Assembly (NCBI RefSeq): GCF_030263935.1
Contig: NZ_CP127162.1
Coordinates: 1,931,501-1,995,500, forward strand
Origin: Paenibacillus polygoni
Lineage (GTDB): Bacteria > Bacillota > Bacilli > Paenibacillales > Paenibacillaceae
Length of the DNA: 64,000 nucleotides
Direction of reading: 5' to 3'
A model generated the notes under the pieces. That model was given only the letters and a program-made list of their open reading frames with translations. It was not told the origin of the DNA and searched no databases. Position 1 is the stretch's first letter. Every line of letters starts with the position of its first letter. Position numbers and translations under genes: made by a program. This document shows positions 44,233 to 53,665 of the stretch, in pieces.

Positions 44233-44403
44233 ATGTCCAGCTCCATAGACCGTTTTATAATCAGAAAATTAAATAGCTGCGAAGAAGAACATACGAAAGA
44301 ACATCTTTTAGAGCTGTTTATGATTCGAATTGAGATGGCAGAACAAATGGAGGAGCTGATGAGTCGGCGTAAATCAGTATTTTTATATCATTATGTATGT
44401 TAA
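44233..44403 (+). CDS. Small hypothetical protein, 56 residues
   Basis: ATG 44233 to TAA 44403 with a strong ribosome site GAAGGAGGCTG. The peptide is charged and mostly helical (SCEEEHTKEHLLELFMIRIE, then MAEQMEELMSRRK). Size and helix content recall Spo0E-like phosphatases, but the SQxLD motif is absent, so I do not assign it. A clear terminator follows. Confidence 0.6.
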   Translation: MSSSIDRFIIRKLNSCEEEHTKEHLLELFMIRIEMAEQMEELMSRRKSVFLYHYVC

Positions 44404-44419
44404 TGAAAAAGTGCTGCCT

Positions 44420-44450
44420 GAGGACTTCTCGTTGGAGAGGTTCTCTTTTC
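44420..44450 (+). terminator. Terminator of the 56-residue gene
   Basis: GAGGACTTCTC/GAGAGGTTCTC, 11 bp with two G-T pairs, loop GTTG, followed by TTTTC. Confidence 0.75.
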
Positions 44451-44485
44451 TTTGCGCGCATCACTACAGAGAAAAGCACCACCCC

Positions 44486-44725
44486 TTAATAAAGGGATAG
44501 TGCAAGTGTGTCATTCTCACTGATGCTGTGCAAAATAGCCTCACTACCAATAATCTCGATACTAATCAGCGTATTTAAACATTTCTGTAATGCACGTTTA
44601 CCGTGGTTAATCTTTGTTTCTAAAGCACTGCTAAGAAGTTTTAATGTCTTTTGAACAGGTTGTTTGTTTTCTGTGTTAAAGTAAACTGGGATTTTTTTGT
44701 CTTGAAAAAAGATTAATGTTCTCAT
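44486..44725 (-). CDS. Small hypothetical protein, 79 residues
   Basis: Starts MRTLIFFQDKKIPVYFN with ribosome site GAGGTGA; ATG 44725. Basic N-terminal half, a possible amphipathic helix (TLKLLSSALETKINHGKRAL), no membrane segment. The family is not recognised. It is divergent from the type VII secretion locus. A CCCTT/AAGGG hairpin with TTTTC about 20 bases further on may terminate it. Confidence 0.6.
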   Translation of the reverse strand: MRTLIFFQDKKIPVYFNTENKQPVQKTLKLLSSALETKINHGKRALQKCLNTLISIEIIGSEAILHSISENDTLALSLY

Positions 44726-44811
44726 TGAAATCACCTCAACTAGATTACTAGAGTTATTTCATATTGCTAATACTATATTCCGTTGCTTAAAATTACCTTA
44801 AAATAAGCTTA

Positions 44812-44848
44812 TGTAAACATAAAGAACACCAATGTTTGCAAAGTGTTC
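44812..44848. promoter_or_regulatory. Interlocked inverted repeats upstream of the type VII locus
   Basis: TGTAAACAT (44812-44820) pairs with ATGTTTGCA (44832-44840), and GAACAC (44824-44829) pairs with GTGTTC (44843-44848). The surrounding 44735-45126 region is AT-rich with no gene and no clear promoter. The site could be an operator; this is inference. Confidence 0.35.
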
Positions 44849-45126
44849 ACAATTTGGTTGTGTGCAACTAATGATTCGCTATTGAAGAATACTTAAAAAA
44901 TCTGTCGATAAGGATTCTTTTCAAAAATAAAAAATGAAAATAAGTAAGTCAATAGTAATAGATTTCCGTGTTGAAACTAGGTATTTAGCTTTAAAAATGA
45001 AATCATAACATTGCAATTAAGTATCTTCTGTAAGAAAATATGATAGATTATAGGATGAGCTTAGTCGTAATTGCACGTAAAATCTGATTTAGGACGATGG
45101 ACATAGTCAAAAAGGGTGTGAATGGA

Positions 45127-45447
45127 ATGATTCTCACAGTGGTACAAGGCAGACAGGGGACAGAGTGGCTTGACTTAGAAGTTCCGGATGAAAGCACCAT
45201 TCAATATGTGAAGTCAGTGCTTGCTGTTCGAATTTTTAACGAGGCTCCACAAGATCATGTTCAATATATAGTAGAAGCTAAGTTTCCAGGTTCCCACTGG
45301 TTTGTGCTGCCGGATACGAAGCTACTGTCTGAAACCGGGCTTCGAGAAGGAAGTTATATTCGATTACAAAAAACGTTCTCTACAACAGATAAAGAGGCAC
45401 CCGTTATTGGCAAACGTCTTTTATTTCAAACCGGATCTCATACATAG
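45127..45447 (+). CDS. YukD/EsaB-type ubiquitin-like protein of type VII secretion
   Basis: A 106-residue protein with a beta-grasp pattern (MILTVVQGRQGTEWLDLEVPDESTI... then LREGSYIRLQ), matching the YukD/EsaB family that accompanies Firmicute type VII secretion. In Bacillus YukD is a cytosolic ubiquitin-like factor needed for export. Start ATG 45127 follows AAAGGGTGTGA; the frame extends to 45097 without a ribosome site. It is the first gene of the locus, 18 bases before essC. Confidence 0.75.
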   Translation: MILTVVQGRQGTEWLDLEVPDESTIQYVKSVLAVRIFNEAPQDHVQYIVEAKFPGSHWFVLPDTKLLSETGLREGSYIRLQKTFSTTDKEAPVIGKRLLFQTGSHT

Positions 45448-45465
45448 CCAAGAGGAGGAACTTGA

Positions 45466-48400
45466 ATGAATATGATGTACCAGCGTTCCCCCCGTATGAA
45501 AGAAGTGCTCAAAAAAGAAACCGTGGAGATTTTACGTCCTCCGGTTGAACCGAGTAAACCGACCTTTTCTCTCATTTCTATTATTATACCGATCGTAATG
45601 ACCGCCGTTACGGTTAGTTTGTATTTCTATTTAAGTAAGTCAGGGAAACTCAGTAACAACAGTTTTATGATAATTCAGCTGGTTATGATGTCGATGATGC
45701 TGATGACCTATACCATTCCATTTTTCGTATATTTAGGTAATAAGAAGGACTATAAGCGAAAGATTGAAGAGCGAGAACAGATGTATAGAACTGAACTTCA
45801 GAAACATCGGGATGAGCTTACAAGGGAAGCCGAGCGTCAGGTACAGGTAATGCATGACATTCATGGTGACCCAGAAGTTTGCTGTCAAATCGTAAAGAAT
45901 AAGCACAGTTCTCTATGGGAACGGTCTCCCGAGGATAATGATTTCTTACAAGTACGAGCTGGAACCGGAGAGGTCCCGTTTCGAATTACTGTAGTGCCGC
46001 CCAGACAAGATGGATATGAGAAAGAACCGCTGATTGAGGCAGCACATGAACTGGCAGAGGATTTTCGTATGGTAAAAGATGCATCCATTGTTCTTCCTAT
46101 CTATGAATCCAAAGTGGTAGGAATCGTCGGCGAGAGAGAAGATGTGTTGTCTATGCTTCGGGTAATTGTTACGCAGCTAACCACCCGTCATTCTCCTGAC
46201 GAAATGAAGCTTGCTGCTTTTTATGAAGACAAAGAGGCAGATGAATGGGAATGGATGCGCTGGTTTCCTCATTTTTGGGATGATGAACGGGATCAGAGGT
46301 ATATGGCTGACCGGCACAGTGGAGTGCATCAGTTAGCCGACCATCTATATACGTTACTTCACCGCCGTAAAATGATTCGAAAAGAAAGAGGAAAGAAAAG
46401 TCCGGATCTTCCTTGCTATGTGGTGTTGCTGTCTGAAAGAGACATTATTGAAGAGGAGCCTTTACTCCCTCTCATTCTAGAAGATGCTGAGGCAGTTACT
46501 ACCTGTACGATCATTCTTGCCTCACGAAAAGAATACCTGCCTATGCATTGTCAGCTTGTGGTTGAAGCAGGAAAAAAACAAGGCAGTTACTCCAAAAAAA
46601 CGGAGCAGGCAGATGTTATTCATGGGTCATTTGTTCCTGATCGAATGACTAGAGAAGAAGCAGAGATTAGTGCCAGGTATATGGCGCCGCTTCGATTGAA
46701 GCGTTCATCGGCCTCTGATATTCCGCCGCTACTTCCACTTTTTGATATGCTGGATGTTTCGAGAGTCGAGCAGCTAAATGTGGAATCCAGATGGGCTTGT
46801 AATCGTCATCCGAATACGCTGCCTGTTCCCATGGGAGTGCGAGCAGGCGGAAAACGCGTATATATTAATTTACATGATAAAATAGAGAGACAAGGCCACG
46901 GTCCTCATGGACTCATTGCAGGAACGACTGGTTCAGGGAAGAGTGAGGTTATTCAATCGATTGTAGCTTCGCTGGCTTCTGAGTTCCATCCGCATGATCT
47001 GGCATTTATGCTAATTGACTATAAGGGCGGAGGAATGTCTAACACATTCAATAACTTGCCTCATGTGGTAGGTACAATTACCAATCTTGATCAATCATTA
47101 ATGGAAAGAGCTAAAATTTCACTGCGGGCAGAGCTTGTTAGAAGACAAAAGCTTCTGAATGACGCTGGGAATTTACAACACATTGATGAGTATTATAAAT
47201 GGCTTGACTCGCATCACGCAGAACCGCTGCCTCATCTCGTCATTATTATTGATGAATTTGCTCAGCTGAAGAAAGAACAGCCTGAATTTATGGATGAGCT
47301 GATCAGTATTGCTGCAATCGGCAGAACCTTGGGCGTCCATCTTATCCTTGCTACACAGAAACCAGCAGGTGTTGTCGATGATAAAATATGGAGTAACTCA
47401 AGGTTCCGCATTTGTCTGCGAGTACAAAGTGAAGGCGATAGCCGGGATATGATCAAAATACCGAACGCAGCCTGGATTACAAAGCCCGGACGCGGCTATT
47501 TTCAGGTCGGCAGTGATGAAGTTTTCGAGGAAATGCAGTTTGCTTGGAGCGGAGCGCCATATACATCCAGTGAAGAAGACAGTGCTTCGTCCCTTCCGCT
47601 GATGGAAGTAAGGCTAAATGGTAAAAGAGAACCTTTGCTGACGGGAGAACGCGTAACGATGATGAAATCGGAAGGTTCTTCTAAACAGCTCCAGGTATTT
47701 ATAGATTACATTGCTGAAACTGCTGAAAAGCAGGGAATCAAAAGGTTACAAGGTCCTTGGCTTCCCCCTTTGCCTGAACTTATTGAGCTTCAAGAGATTA
47801 CATCTAAGGGATCTCTGACCCAAAATCAGGCACACGAAGGAATGACTTGGGAGCCGGTCGTCGGGTTACTGGATGATCTGCCGAATCAAAAACAGGTACC
47901 GCTGCGAATTTCTCTTCATTCTGGACATTATGCAATTTACGGGATGCCGGGCCTCGGGAAAACAACTTTTGTTCAAACGCTCCTGATGTCACTTGCCGAA
48001 GATAACGACAGTCCATGGCACGGCTACGTCATAGACATGGGCCGCATGATGAGAGAGTTCAAAAACTTACCTCAGATCGGCGGTGTGATGACTGCAGAGG
48101 ATGATGATCGGATTAAACGTTTATTCCGTTACTTGTCCAAAGTACTCATGCAAAGAAGAGAGATGATCGCAGATGCGGGTGTCAAAACCATCTCTGCTTA
48201 CCGCAGAGGAACCGGGCAAAGAATTCCGCAAGTTCTCGTAGTTATCGATGGATATTTATCTTTCCGTAACTCTTATCCCGATGAGAATGAACAACTTGAG
48301 ATACTGCTAAGAGAAGGAGCAGGGCTAGGTATTACGTTTGTAATTACTGCAAACCGCATTACAGACATTTTTGAAAAAGTTAGGAGCAATATTTCGAATG

Positions 48401-49455
48401 CGATTTCTTTTGAAATGGCAGATCCAAGTGATTATTACTATGCAGTGGGAAGACCTTCACGGGTGCCGAGTGGTTACCCGCCAGGCAGAGCACTAGTTAA
48501 AGGACAAACCCCGCCGTTAGAATTTCAAGTAGCTCTTCCTGTTAGAGGAAGAGAGGAATCAGAGCGGGCAGAACAGCTTAAACTGCGTATTCAAAAAATC
48601 CATAATCAGTATTTGGGACCGGAGGCTCCGCAAATTAAGCCCCTGCCTGAGGTAGTAACGCTCTCGGAGCTCCTCACTGAAGAAGACAGACTGCAAGAGG
48701 AAACGGCTATTTATAAAGTCCCTGTGGGGCTAATGACAGATGACCTTTCCTTGTTTCATATCAGTCTTAGAGAAGGACCGCATTTTATGGTGGCAAGTCC
48801 CATGGAAGGCGGAAAATCCAGCTTTTTAATGACCTTCATGTTATCTCTTGCCTATCATCATTCGCCTGAACAGTTAAATATGTATACCATTGATACAAGG
48901 TATGGAGAGCACGGACTAGGTCAACTAAAAGATCTGCCGCATGTTTATAAACACGCGGCAAGAGAAGAGGAACTTGCTCCTCTCATCCAAGAGGTATATG
49001 AGAGAGTGATGAAACTATCTTCTGATACCTGTGGACCTGAGATTGTCTTATTCATTGATGATGCGGATACGTTAGCCAAACAGATGAATGATTTTACAAT
49101 GAAAGATCAGCTTGGTGTGATTGTAAGACAGGGAAGAGACAGAGGAGTACATGTCGTACTGGCAGGTGTGGCTTCTGACTTTCCGACCTTTGGAGCGGAT
49201 TGGGTGACGGATGTGAAAGCATCACAGAGTGGATTATTATTTGGCACGCTTGACCCTAATGATTTATCCTCCTTCCGTATACCTTATTCTGAATCGAGTG
49301 CGGCGTCGAATGGTCTAAAAGTCCTTCCGCCGGGTCAAGGGTACTATGTTAAGCGAAGGTTTTCTAGGATTAAAGCTGCTCTGCCATGGAATAACACCAA
49401 AGAATGTGCTGAATGGATTAAAAAAATTCGTGACCGATGGCATGTTGTAGTTTGA
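45466..49455 (+). CDS. essC: EssC/YukB-type FtsK/SpoIIIE ATPase, lacking FHA domains
   Basis: The motor ATPase of a type VII secretion system, 1329 residues. Two transmembrane segments (about 35-57 and 66-88) are followed by three FtsK-like ATPase domains: Walker A GTTGSGKS (486-493) with LVIIIDEFAQL, GMPGLGKTT (826-834) with a weak Walker B VLVVIDGY, and SPMEGGKSS (about 1110) with IVLFIDDAD; only the first is fully canonical. Classic EssC (about 1480 residues) has two N-terminal FHA domains, absent here. Start ATG 45466 follows AGAGGAGG. Confidence 0.92.
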   Translation: MNMMYQRSPRMKEVLKKETVEILRPPVEPSKPTFSLISIIIPIVMTAVTVSLYFYLSKSGKLSNNSFMIIQLVMMSMMLMTYTIPFFVYLGNKKDYKRKIEEREQMYRTELQKHRDELTREAERQVQVMHDIHGDPEVCCQIVKNKHSSLWERSPEDNDFLQVRAGTGEVPFRITVVPPRQDGYEKEPLIEAAHELAEDFRMVKDASIVLPIYESKVVGIVGEREDVLSMLRVIVTQLTTRHSPDEMKLAAFYEDKEADEWEWMRWFPHFWDDERDQRYMADRHSGVHQLADHLYTLLHRRKMIRKERGKKSPDLPCYVVLLSERDIIEEEPLLPLILEDAEAVTTCTIILASRKEYLPMHCQLVVEAGKKQGSYSKKTEQADVIHGSFVPDRMTREEAEISARYMAPLRLKRSSASDIPPLLPLFDMLDVSRVEQLNVESRWACNRHPNTLPVPMGVRAGGKRVYINLHDKIERQGHGPHGLIAGTTGSGKSEVIQSIVASLASEFHPHDLAFMLIDYKGGGMSNTFNNLPHVVGTITNLDQSLMERAKISLRAELVRRQKLLNDAGNLQHIDEYYKWLDSHHAEPLPHLVIIIDEFAQLKKEQPEFMDELISIAAIGRTLGVHLILATQKPAGVVDDKIWSNSRFRICLRVQSEGDSRDMIKIPNAAWITKPGRGYFQVGSDEVFEEMQFAWSGAPYTSSEEDSASSLPLMEVRLNGKREPLLTGERVTMMKSEGSSKQLQVFIDYIAETAEKQGIKRLQGPWLPPLPELIELQEITSKGSLTQNQAHEGMTWEPVVGLLDDLPNQKQVPLRISLHSGHYAIYGMPGLGKTTFVQTLLMSLAEDNDSPWHGYVIDMGRMMREFKNLPQIGGVMTAEDDDRIKRLFRYLSKVLMQRREMIADAGVKTISAYRRGTGQRIPQVLVVIDGYLSFRNSYPDENEQLEILLREGAGLGITFVITANRITDIFEKVRSNISNAISFEMADPSDYYYAVGRPSRVPSGYPPGRALVKGQTPPLEFQVALPVRGREESERAEQLKLRIQKIHNQYLGPEAPQIKPLPEVVTLSELLTEEDRLQEETAIYKVPVGLMTDDLSLFHISLREGPHFMVASPMEGGKSSFLMTFMLSLAYHHSPEQLNMYTIDTRYGEHGLGQLKDLPHVYKHAAREEELAPLIQEVYERVMKLSSDTCGPEIVLFIDDADTLAKQMNDFTMKDQLGVIVRQGRDRGVHVVLAGVASDFPTFGADWVTDVKASQSGLLFGTLDPNDLSSFRIPYSESSAASNGLKVLPPGQGYYVKRRFSRIKAALPWNNTKECAEWIKKIRDRWHVVV

Positions 49456-49471
49456 AGGGAGGTGGCTCATA

Positions 49472-50299
49472 ATGTTGACGGTTCATCATTCCAAACAGAA
49501 GGTCGTAACATTGGAACAAACAGAGCTGTTTTTTCTGGCCGGAATCTTAGGATCTGACCGATTGCTAGGCATTGATGATCCTTTCCTTGGTTATTTAACA
49601 GATGATATTGCTAAGGAATGGGATAAAGCAAAAGAGGCATTGTTGCAAAAAGGTTACTTGATTCAAGAGGAAGGCTCCAGTGAGATCACGATGACACCGA
49701 CCGTGTTCTCAAGAGTTGCCATTGCAGGATTATCAACGAGAGCATTTCGTTATCAATATGAAGATAAAGGGCGTAGTTATGAAGGGTACCTGCATTGCAC
49801 TAATGAGCGCGTAGTGGAAGTGACCAGGGCACATGAAGAGCAGGTAACCTACCAATTATCCGATCTTGGTAACGTAGAACAGGCATGTGAAGCTGTTGTT
49901 TCTAAAATAGAATGGAGTCAAGAGGAAATAGGCGGGAATATTCCTGCATTAATGTTTTCAAAGAAAAAGTTTTATGAGAATATAAAGCAATACCAAGAAT
50001 TGGACTCACTGAGTCAAGCTCTTGCAGAAGATTGTCATGACAGGCAAGGAGCTCACGCACTTGCTAAAACGATAATAGAAAAGCAGACAGAAGGGGAATT
50101 TCAGCTGCTTGTCTGGAACGGACAGGAGTGGGAATCTCAATCTGCTGCGTTTATATCTGGTCCTTCCGTTAATTGGTTGTTACGCATGAGTACGATGGGA
50201 AAAGGGGATTGGCTCATTGCTTCTCCGGCAACGAAAGAGCAGTTTAAAGAAATGCTTTTCGATTGGCTGAATCAGCCTCTAGATCAAGAAGAAAGGTGA
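49472..50299 (+). CDS. Uncharacterised type VII locus protein, possibly EspG-like
   Basis: A 275-residue soluble protein I cannot assign with confidence. The N-terminal part (LEQTELFFLAGILG to EALLQKGYLIQEEG) looks like a winged-helix-type start; the middle is beta-rich (YHCT/VTYQLSDLGN). The overall pattern, place after the ATPase and size resemble mycobacterial EspG, the cytosolic chaperone of PE/PPE substrates, but this is only a fold-level guess. Start ATG 49472 follows GGGAGGTGG. It is 16 bases after essC, within the operon. Confidence 0.55.
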   Translation: MLTVHHSKQKVVTLEQTELFFLAGILGSDRLLGIDDPFLGYLTDDIAKEWDKAKEALLQKGYLIQEEGSSEITMTPTVFSRVAIAGLSTRAFRYQYEDKGRSYEGYLHCTNERVVEVTRAHEEQVTYQLSDLGNVEQACEAVVSKIEWSQEEIGGNIPALMFSKKKFYENIKQYQELDSLSQALAEDCHDRQGAHALAKTIIEKQTEGEFQLLVWNGQEWESQSAAFISGPSVNWLLRMSTMGKGDWLIASPATKEQFKEMLFDWLNQPLDQEER

Positions 50300-50305
50300 T
50301 GCATT

Positions 50306-50821
50306 ATGCGCATTCGTGTGGAACCGAATGTGCTTCGAACGCTTAGCAGTCAATTGAAGCTCGCGGCGGAGCAAATTCAGCAAACTATTGTTGTTTTGGA
50401 GAGAGCTCTCAGTACTATCGAGGGAGATACAGCTGTACATGAAGGTATTGTATATGAATGGATGAGATCAAAGCAGCTGGCTTCCTTTATCGAAACAGAG
50501 CTTGAGAGGTTTAGCTCCGAGTTGTCGCGGAAGGCAGAAGATTTTACTCGTGCAGATGAAGATTATCATACCGTTTTATCTTATATTGATTATTCTAACG
50601 TCTCACCAATGCGCATGCTGCAATCTCAACAGATTACTTCTTTAAGAACTAACGAGCTGACCTCTTTTGCGGTATCTAATCCGAAATCAGCTTTGATGGC
50701 AATTCATCAATCAGATCGTTTTGATGATGGAAATGGGATCGGCGTTCTCCTCCAAGCTTCTGAAACCAATCCAAGAGGTTGGATTTTTAAGGACCCAGCT
50801 ATAGGAGAAAAGGTGGGTTAA
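50306..50821 (+). CDS. Helical WXG100-like protein of the type VII locus
   Basis: A 171-residue protein whose first 95 residues are two long helices (VEPNVLRTLSSQLKLAAEQIQQ and LASFIETELERFSSELSRKAEDF) joined near YEWMRSKQ, the layout of WXG100 or LXG-adaptor proteins but with W-x-R instead of W-x-G. The C-terminal 75 residues are unstructured-looking. It could be a substrate, a WXG100 partner or an effector chaperone. Start ATG 50306, six bases after the previous stop. Confidence 0.6.
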   Translation: MRIRVEPNVLRTLSSQLKLAAEQIQQTIVVLERALSTIEGDTAVHEGIVYEWMRSKQLASFIETELERFSSELSRKAEDFTRADEDYHTVLSYIDYSNVSPMRMLQSQQITSLRTNELTSFAVSNPKSALMAIHQSDRFDDGNGIGVLLQASETNPRGWIFKDPAIGEKVG

Positions 50822-51005
50822 ACGAATCTACCATACTTTGATTAGCTAACGATTAGCTTCCCATTTGTGTAAATATCGAATTAGAAGTGGATCTAACAAG
50901 TAAGAAAACCTTTACCAACTCTTTGTTTGCGGAAGTTTCATTCTTACTAAATTGGGTTTATTTACAATTAGGACCAATGACTTGGGACAGGTCTAAAGTC
51001 ATTTT

Positions 51006-51014
51006 GGTACAATT
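51006..51014 (+). promoter_or_regulatory. Extended -10 promoter before the WXG100 gene
   Basis: TGGTACAAT, a TGn-extended -10 with one mismatch to TATAAT and no good -35. The 244-base gap 50822-51065 otherwise has no gene. Confidence 0.4.
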
Positions 51015-51065
51015 TTTTCAGGAATTAACTATATTTTGAAGAATATGAAGGAGGAATATCATTAT

Positions 51066-51341
51066 ATGTCAGGTCGCATTCTCATTTCCCCGGAGCAAGT
51101 GGATCAAGTAGCAAATCAATTTAAACAAAGCGGTGAGCAAAGTCAACAAATCGTTTCTAGTTTGACTCAATCCATTAATGGTATGGAAGGTCAGTGGGAA
51201 GGGATGACAAAACAACGCTTTTTCACTGAGTTCCAGGAAGCAAGCAAGCAAATGCAAAGCTTTGTTCAAACCTTGAATAGCATCAGTACAGAACTTACCG
51301 CAATTGCTCAGAAATTCCGTTCCGTTGACCAATCTCGCTAA
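51066..51341 (+). CDS. WXG100-family (EsxA-like) secreted protein
   Basis: A 91-residue helical hairpin with the WEG motif at 44-46 (GQWEGMTKQRF) and LISPEQVDQVANQFKQ at the start, typical of EsxA/YukE. These proteins dimerise and are exported through EssC. No signal peptide, as expected. A C-terminal signal of the form YxxxD/E is not present, as in many Firmicute EsxA. Start ATG 51066 follows GAAGGAGGAA. Confidence 0.93.
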   Translation: MSGRILISPEQVDQVANQFKQSGEQSQQIVSSLTQSINGMEGQWEGMTKQRFFTEFQEASKQMQSFVQTLNSISTELTAIAQKFRSVDQSR

Positions 51342-51485
51342 TCAATTCATTGCAAGATTCAGGATACTTACATGAGTTATGAAACGGATTCATTATTATT
51401 TAATCATCGTTTTATCAACTTGGAAACCGGGAGTTAACATAACTTCCGGTTTTCTTGCATCGACAACGAAAAGAGAGGGATGTTC

Positions 51486-53615
51486 ATGTCTTTTCAACCC
51501 AATCCGGGGGATCAGCTCCATATTAATGGAGTTACATACCAGGTGGGACAACATCCGGCTGCCCCCGGCATTGCATATGCACAGACGGGAAGACAAGGTA
51601 CTGTATTTAAGTTGATTCCTGCCGACGGTAATGAATATGAATCAAAAGCCTTAAAAGTGTTTTTCCCTAAGTTCCGTGTCCCTGCTATGGTCTATCAATC
51701 TGAACAGATGGAAAAGTATAGCGAAGTGTCAGGCTTGCAGGTCTGCAATCGTGACGTGCTCACTCCTGAAAGAAACGGAAAATTAATTAGTGAGCATGGG
51801 GATCTATTATACTCAGTGCTTATGCCATGGATCGGCGGGATGACCTGGTTTGATATCATATGTGACAAAAAACGTTTGACTCCAAGTGAAAGTCTGGCAC
51901 TTGCGGTCTCTTTTGCCGGGATCGGATCTGCTATGGAGCAAAGAGGGATTGCACACTGTGATCTATCAGCCCCCAATGTACTTATTCCGTTTTTTTCCGA
52001 AGATGAACAGCCTGAAGGCTCAGCAGCTGTAGAACTCGTAGATGTGGAACAGATTTATAGTCCGAAAATGGACAGACCTGATGCTTTATTAGCAGGTTCA
52101 GCTGGATATGCTGCCCATCGGATCGTAAACAGCGGTTTATGGAGCAGTTATGCAGATCGTTTTGCTGGGGCAGTCATTCTAGCTGAAATGCTTGGATACT
52201 GTGATAAAGATATCGTAGACCTAACCTATGGTGAAAGTTATTTTGATCAGCGTGAACTTCAAACAGGCTGTGAGAGATACATGAAGCTGATGCACTTTTT
52301 AGAAACAAGATATGGTCACAAAATTTCGGAATTATTCAGCAGAGCTTGGAATAGTCAGGATTTAAGCAGCTGTCCTACTTTTGGAGAATGGTTAATTGCC
52401 CTTTCCAATGTGGAACTACAGCCCGTAGAAGAAGAGGAAGAAGTTCATGCGGATACAGTAGAGGAAGGATTCACAGCAAGCACGGACTCCGCTTATCCTT
52501 TGGAAGCAGAATCAGCTATTCCTGCGATAGATCAGCAAGAGGTGACGGCTCCGCCTAAACTTTCAGCAGAATCTAGTGCTCAGAATGAGCAACCGACAAG
52601 CAAACTTTGGACATCCGAAGAATTACAATATCAGATTCAAAAAGCAAGAGACTTAGAGAAAAGCGGAGAGGTTATATCTGCGATAGAGGCTTATCGTTCT
52701 GCTCTTTCGAAAACAGAATCTCACAGCGCGTTATCCGTTGAGATTCGTGCTGCGATCGAGCAACTTGAAGCCGCCCATCTCAAAAAGGATGAAGACGATC
52801 CGAAAAAAGTTCCTCCATTCTGGCTGCGCAATAAAAAAGTAACGATAGCGGCAGCAGTTGTCGTGATTGTCTCAGCGATTGCGATCCCTGGGGTGCACAC
52901 CCTCGCGGAACGTGCAGAGACAAAGCAAGCTCTTGAACTGCAACAGGCTGAGCAGCTAAAGAAACAAGAGGAAGCCCAGCAGGCTGCCGAAGCTGCCAAA
53001 CTTGCAGAAGAGAAGAAGAAACAAGAAGCTGCGGCACTTGCTGAGAAGAAAGCGGAGGAAGAAGCTGCTAAACAAGCTGCTAAAAAAGCAGCACAGGAGA
53101 AAGCGGCATTACAAGCGAAATACGATAAGCAAGCGAAATATGAAGCTTATCTTGCTAAGGTAGAAGCCAAAAAAGAAGCTGCAAAAAAGGCGGAATTACA
53201 AGCCAAATACGATAAACAAGCGAAGTATGAAAAATATTTAGCAGATAAACAAGCCCTTAAACAAAAACAAGCGGAAGAACAAAAACAAAAGGAAGCGGCA
53301 GCAAAATTAGCAGCTCAAAAGGCAGCAGAGAAGAAAGCGGCTGAAAAAAAAGCGGCACAGAAAAAAGCAGAAGAAGCAGCAGCCTTAAAGAAAAAACGTG
53401 CTCAAAATGTAGTTCAGCTCATTGCTTCTTATAATCTGGCTTACAATGCTCAGAGAGGCAAGAAAATTGAAAATGCGAGAACGTATGCCAGGGAATTTAT
53501 GGAATGGTATGAGAAAGACGCCAGTTACTATAACGGAGTCGGAAAAATATCTCAACGGGTAAAACATATCAAGAAATTTATCAGTAATCGAAGTTATCGT
53601 TTACCCAATATTTGA
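51486..53615 (+). CDS. Transmembrane Ser/Thr protein kinase of the type VII locus
   Basis: A 709-residue protein: N-terminal kinase domain (about 1-320), acidic linker, one transmembrane segment (452-470), then an Ala/Lys/Glu-rich extracellular coiled coil with a doubled LQAKYDKQAKYExYLA unit, and a small C-terminal domain (about 640-709). Kinase residues are intact: Lys57, catalytic loop HCDLSAPN (His157, Asp159, Asn164), and Asp186 in VDVEQ in place of DFG. The kinase-TM-extracellular layout is also that of EssB/YukC, whose kinase fold is inactive. Start ATG 51486; ATG 51480 overlaps the ribosome site. Confidence 0.85.
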   Translation: MSFQPNPGDQLHINGVTYQVGQHPAAPGIAYAQTGRQGTVFKLIPADGNEYESKALKVFFPKFRVPAMVYQSEQMEKYSEVSGLQVCNRDVLTPERNGKLISEHGDLLYSVLMPWIGGMTWFDIICDKKRLTPSESLALAVSFAGIGSAMEQRGIAHCDLSAPNVLIPFFSEDEQPEGSAAVELVDVEQIYSPKMDRPDALLAGSAGYAAHRIVNSGLWSSYADRFAGAVILAEMLGYCDKDIVDLTYGESYFDQRELQTGCERYMKLMHFLETRYGHKISELFSRAWNSQDLSSCPTFGEWLIALSNVELQPVEEEEEVHADTVEEGFTASTDSAYPLEAESAIPAIDQQEVTAPPKLSAESSAQNEQPTSKLWTSEELQYQIQKARDLEKSGEVISAIEAYRSALSKTESHSALSVEIRAAIEQLEAAHLKKDEDDPKKVPPFWLRNKKVTIAAAVVVIVSAIAIPGVHTLAERAETKQALELQQAEQLKKQEEAQQAAEAAKLAEEKKKQEAAALAEKKAEEEAAKQAAKKAAQEKAALQAKYDKQAKYEAYLAKVEAKKEAAKKAELQAKYDKQAKYEKYLADKQALKQKQAEEQKQKEAAAKLAAQKAAEKKAAEKKAAQKKAEEAAALKKKRAQNVVQLIASYNLAYNAQRGKKIENARTYAREFMEWYEKDASYYNGVGKISQRVKHIKKFISNRSYRLPNI

Positions 53616-53665
53616 TCCATCCTCAATTTATTATTTCTAATGATTTTAGAGGTGAAGGTACAAAA

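Noticed and set aside
44233..44403. Spo0E-like phosphatase
   Set aside because: Size fits, but the SQxLD signature is absent.
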